Source: Candidatus Woesearchaeota archaeon (GTDB taxonomy: Archaea; Nanobdellota; Nanobdellia; Woesearchaeales; GW2011-AR15). From it: a stretch of 7,808 bases of DNA. The position numbers and the translations under genes are program-made. The first letter of the stretch is position 1. Each line of letters begins with the position of its first letter. Shown here piece by piece: positions 5,456 to 7,808 of this stretch. The notes below the pieces were generated by a model. It was given only the letters and a program-made list of their open reading frames with translations, was not told the DNA's origin and ran no database searches. Location of the stretch: the NCBI GenBank assembly GCA_023701075.1, contig JAMPXQ010000063.1, forward strand, positions 1 to 7,808, in the 5' to 3' direction.

Positions 5456-7241
5456 TCTTTAGCACCCTATACCCTGAAACATCATAGACAAGCCTGAACC
5501 CAAGTGTCTGGAAATAAGATATGAAAAAATCATTCACCTGCTTCATGCCAGGAAGCTCATCCATGAAATAGACATAGTCAAAATCATACAAAGAGACATC
5601 CTTGTCAAGATCAGGAACCTTCTCATATTTCCAGAAGCCTAGTTCCAAAATCTTTGAACGCGGAGTCGCTCCTCCCCAGCCGCTCAAATGGAAATCTGTA
5701 GATATATTATCCTGCGTTACAGTCTTTAGATAATCCTGGAACTCCTGATGAGAGAAAATGCCATTTATCCTCTTTGAATAGAGGCCTTCGCTCTGGTCAT
5801 GGGAGCCGAAAAAGAGTATCCTTTCATCCTTCCTTACGTTACTTCCTATCCATTGATATGACTGCCACTGTGCCAATGATACGTGCTCGTATCTCATTAC
5901 TTCTACCTGCTGCCTATATCCTGTCCACGCACTCGAGATGCAGAGCATTATCATCAAAGCCACAAATGATGATTTCATGACTCCATCTGCATCCTCCAAT
6001 ACTGAAGAGGCTTTCTTAGGTGTCTTTGATGCCTGGATGAGAAGACTATATGCGATGCCTTTGATAAAATCAAACAATAAAAATAATCCTAGCGCAAGAA
6101 GCGGATAGAGCATGTATGGCTGAAGCGCTCTCATCCTCCCTATATAATAGGGCCTATAGAGGAAAAATTCTGCAAAGTAGACAAATATGAAAAAATATAT
6201 CGTGAGGTACAGCCAGCTCTTATCATATTGATTTTTCTTTATTATTATCTTTGTGCCCTTATCATTCTTTATCATAACAGAACGGCCTATAAATATCATT
6301 ACAATAGCCAGGATCGATATCAATATCTGCCAGACTGGAATATTAGTATAAAGAGGGAATACCTGGGAAGCAACGATGTTGCTTTGGTCAAACATAGTCT
6401 TAGTGAACTGGAACTTTGGAAGATAAGCCTCGTCTCCAGCATATCCTTTCCAGACAAATAGGAATTTCGGAAGCAATGCCAATATCAGTATTGCAGGTAT
6501 GAGTCCCAACAGGAGCGCATTCTTCATAAGATACCTAATATCTTTTTTCTTATGCGCATCTCTCAAGATGATAATCCCTAATGCAATGCATGGAAAAAAC
6601 AGCAACAAGATATCTGCTGAATGCGTCAATATCAAGGAGGAGATGCATATGCCCATGAACAATAAACTCCAAGATTCTTTCCTCTTGAGATATCTTATGA
6701 ACAGCCAGAAGAATGCCATGATGAGCGAAAAACCGCATACCTGTATCCATATCCCGATATAGACTGGATAGAGCCATACGCTTACAGGAAGAGGCAGGAT
6801 TGTCAGGCCGGACGCAAGGACTGCAATCTTCTTGTCTTCAAACAGCTCTAATGTTATCAGATACATCAGGATGACAAAGAATGCCTGTGAGATGCATACT
6901 ATGAAATAGAATGTGACCCATGCAGGAAGGCCAGAGAACAAGGTCAGGATTGCAGCGTCCATGTAATACAACGGAGGCTGGACAGATGACATCTTCTCCC
7001 TTCCAAGAGAGAGGTAGAAATCGTCATAGTTCCACTGCTGCGTATCTATCACTTTCTCTACTGCAAGCGAATGCGCGAATGTATCCGAGGCCTTGAGATT
7101 CCCAGGATGAGTAAGAGGAAGCTTGTCGAAATTTATGTACAGCACTCCTGCAGATATGAAGAACAGAAGGATAAGGTATTCTACCTTCAAGAGTTTCTTT
7201 AGGTCCTTTTTCTTTATGGATACCTTAAAATCCTCCCCCAT
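5445..7241 (-). CDS. Large GT-C-like membrane protein, 598 aa
   Basis: This is the first gene after the promoter-like box at 7264-7271. A lysine-rich cytoplasmic N-terminus (about 9-19) precedes the first helix (about 20-37). A long outer loop contains S52-D53 and H57 followed by VEKVI, and later QPPLYY at 88-93; both resemble the first-loop signatures of GT-C membrane glycosyltransferases. About ten more hydrophobic segments continue to near residue 440. A soluble, probably extracellular C-terminal domain (about 441-598) starts near YQWIGSNVRKDERILFF and holds YDFDY (552-556), the counterpart of YDADY in the 474-residue neighbour, and ends in a GYRVLK strand. Family knowledge suggests transfer of a lipid-phosphate-linked sugar outside the cell, but archaeal proteins of this sort are often annotated only as conserved membrane proteins, so activity is inferred. 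The stop overlaps the next gene by 11 nt. Confidence 0.75.
   Translation of the reverse strand: MGEDFKVSIKKKDLKKLLKVEYLILLFFISAGVLYINFDKLPLTHPGNLKASDTFAHSLAVEKVIDTQQWNYDDFYLSLGREKMSSVQPPLYYMDAAILTLFSGLPAWVTFYFIVCISQAFFVILMYLITLELFEDKKIAVLASGLTILPLPVSVWLYPVYIGIWIQVCGFSLIMAFFWLFIRYLKRKESWSLLFMGICISSLILTHSADILLLFFPCIALGIIILRDAHKKKDIRYLMKNALLLGLIPAILILALLPKFLFVWKGYAGDEAYLPKFQFTKTMFDQSNIVASQVFPLYTNIPVWQILISILAIVMIFIGRSVMIKNDKGTKIIIKKNQYDKSWLYLTIYFFIFVYFAEFFLYRPYYIGRMRALQPYMLYPLLALGLFLLFDFIKGIAYSLLIQASKTPKKASSVLEDADGVMKSSFVALMIMLCISSAWTGYRQQVEVMRYEHVSLAQWQSYQWIGSNVRKDERILFFGSHDQSEGLYSKRINGIFSHQEFQDYLKTVTQDNISTDFHLSGWGGATPRSKILELGFWKYEKVPDLDKDVSLYDFDYVYFMDELPGMKQVNDFFISYFQTLGFRLVYDVSGYRVLKNEN
5463..5468 (-). 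promoter_or_regulatory. Ribosome binding site of the 100-aa membrane protein
   Basis: The minus strand reads AGGGTG followed by a 7-nt spacer and the ATG at 5455. The GGTG part matches the archaeal anti-Shine-Dalgarno complement GGAGGTGAT. It lies within the end of the upstream gene, as expected for an internal operon gene, and supports this start despite the 11-nt gene overlap. Confidence 0.5.
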
Positions 7242-7263
7242 AGGCGGTATAAATGACGAGAGG

Positions 7264-7271
7264 TTTAAAAA
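7264..7271 (-). promoter_or_regulatory. TATA-like box at the head of the minus-strand operon
   Basis: The minus strand reads TTTTTAAA, centred 26.5 nt upstream of the ATG at 7241, which is the spacing for leaderless transcription. A second A/T patch, ATTTATA, lies at 7248-7254 but is too close to the start codon to act as its TATA box. The box lies in the 74-nt gap after the methyltransferase gene, so the operon may be transcribed separately from it. Confidence 0.55.
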
Positions 7272-7315
7272 CTTAGCGAATGAAACGTGCTAACTTCGCA
7301 TCATAGAGCGGCATC

Positions 7316-7808
7316 TTATTTCAGATTCCTTGCAACTATATTCACATGGGTGCCGAAGTCAAACAATCTGCAGAAGACGCTGCTTAGGACCCTTGGCGTG
7401 AGGAGCATGGAATGTGTCTCATACTTCTCTACCCTGAACCCGTGCTCTTTTATGAATTCCCTAAGCGCCCTTCCTGTGAAGACTGATTTATGCCCATAAA
7501 TAGGATTAGTGCCTTTCTTCTTGAATAATGTGCCTACTATGTGCGTCGAAGGATGGAGGCAGTTTGGCATGAAGCCCAAGAACAGCAATACACGGGAGTG
7601 AAGCGCAGCCAGATTTGTCGTAGAAATTATCAATATGCCATCAGGCTTTAGGACTCTTCTAATCTCCTTCATGAAATTATCCGTGAAATACAGATGCTCT
7701 ATTATCTGGTTCGCAATTATATAATCAAATGAACTGTCCTTATAGGGGAAATCTGTGTTGAGATCAAATGAAGAGACCTTGAAACCATATCCTTTCAGTT
7801 TTTTCACA
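7316..7808 (-). CDS. Class I SAM-dependent methyltransferase, C-terminal part (cut by window edge)
   Basis: The reading frame is open to the right edge. A GTG at 7807-7805 is the first possible start in view, but the gene almost certainly begins outside, because the glycine-rich SAM-binding motif I is missing. Counting from that GTG, the visible part starts late in the Rossmann fold. It has an acidic strand end SSFDLN (12-17), then FPYKDSSFDYIIANQIIEHL (20-39), the classic motif II region of Methyltransf_11-type enzymes. Next comes EIRRVLKPDGILIISTTN (48-65), motif III. The remaining hydrophobic and basic portion (about 66-163) includes GHKSVFTGRALREFIKEHGF, the usual helix before the last strands, and ends HVNIVARNLK. 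Such enzymes near glycosyltransferases often methylate sugars or lipid-linked glycans, but the substrate here is not identifiable. Confidence 0.85.
   Translation of the reverse strand, partial: VKKLKGYGFKVSSFDLNTDFPYKDSSFDYIIANQIIEHLYFTDNFMKEIRRVLKPDGILIISTTNLAALHSRVLLFLGFMPNCLHPSTHIVGTLFKKKGTNPIYGHKSVFTGRALREFIKEHGFRVEKYETHSMLLTPRVLSSVFCRLFDFGTHVNIVARNLK

Noticed and set aside
6499..6777. Small open frames on both strands within the 598-aa gene.
   Set aside because: They lie inside the continuous hydrophobic coding pattern of the larger gene and have no start signal of their own.
7273..7293. Inverted repeat TTAGC/GCTAA with an 11-nt loop, followed on the minus strand by GTTTTT, resembling a terminator for the methyltransferase gene.
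   Set aside because: The stem is only 5 bp with two G-C pairs, and the T-run is part of the TATA-like box of the next gene. Too weak to call.

Overview
The window looks archaeal and most likely comes from an uncultured lineage, possibly DPANN-type. It is AT-rich and uses ATA and AGG codons heavily. The heads of its transcription units carry TATA-like boxes centred about 26 nt before the start codon, the spacing expected for leaderless archaeal mRNAs. Inside the minus-strand operon, short Shine-Dalgarno-like sequences and start/stop overlaps appear instead. The exact taxon cannot be read from this sequence.

Layout. Positions 1-500 (minus) hold the N-terminal part of a GT-C/PMT-like membrane glycosyltransferase, cut by the left edge. 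A 52-nt divergent intergenic region (501-552) separates it from a plus-strand pair: a processive-type family 2 glycosyltransferase (553-1800) and a membrane-anchored thioredoxin-fold protein with a CPEC motif (1833-2522). The thioredoxin gene converges on, and overlaps by 34 nt, the last gene of a minus-strand operon. In transcription order that operon is a 598-residue GT-C-like membrane protein (7241-5445), a 100-residue membrane protein (5455-5153), a 474-residue GT-C-like protein (5156-3732) and a 417-residue GT-C-like protein (3742-2489). Upstream of it on the same strand is a class I SAM-dependent methyltransferase (7808-7316) cut by the right edge. No RNA genes, CRISPR arrays, insertion sequences or gene-free stretches over 300 nt were seen.

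How the genes fit together. One GT2 enzyme with cytoplasmic active-site motifs and membrane helices, four GT-C-like multi-pass proteins, a methyltransferase and an outward-facing thioredoxin-like protein suggest a cell-surface glycan or glycoprotein locus. In such a locus GT-C enzymes transfer sugars from lipid-phosphate carriers on the outer face of the membrane. Substrates cannot be named. The best second-look points are a single AT-only promoter element exactly midway between two divergent starts, two adjacent GT-C-like proteins that share a spaced motif in their outer C-terminal domains, a free-standing 100-residue membrane module between GT-C-like genes, and the convergent overlap.
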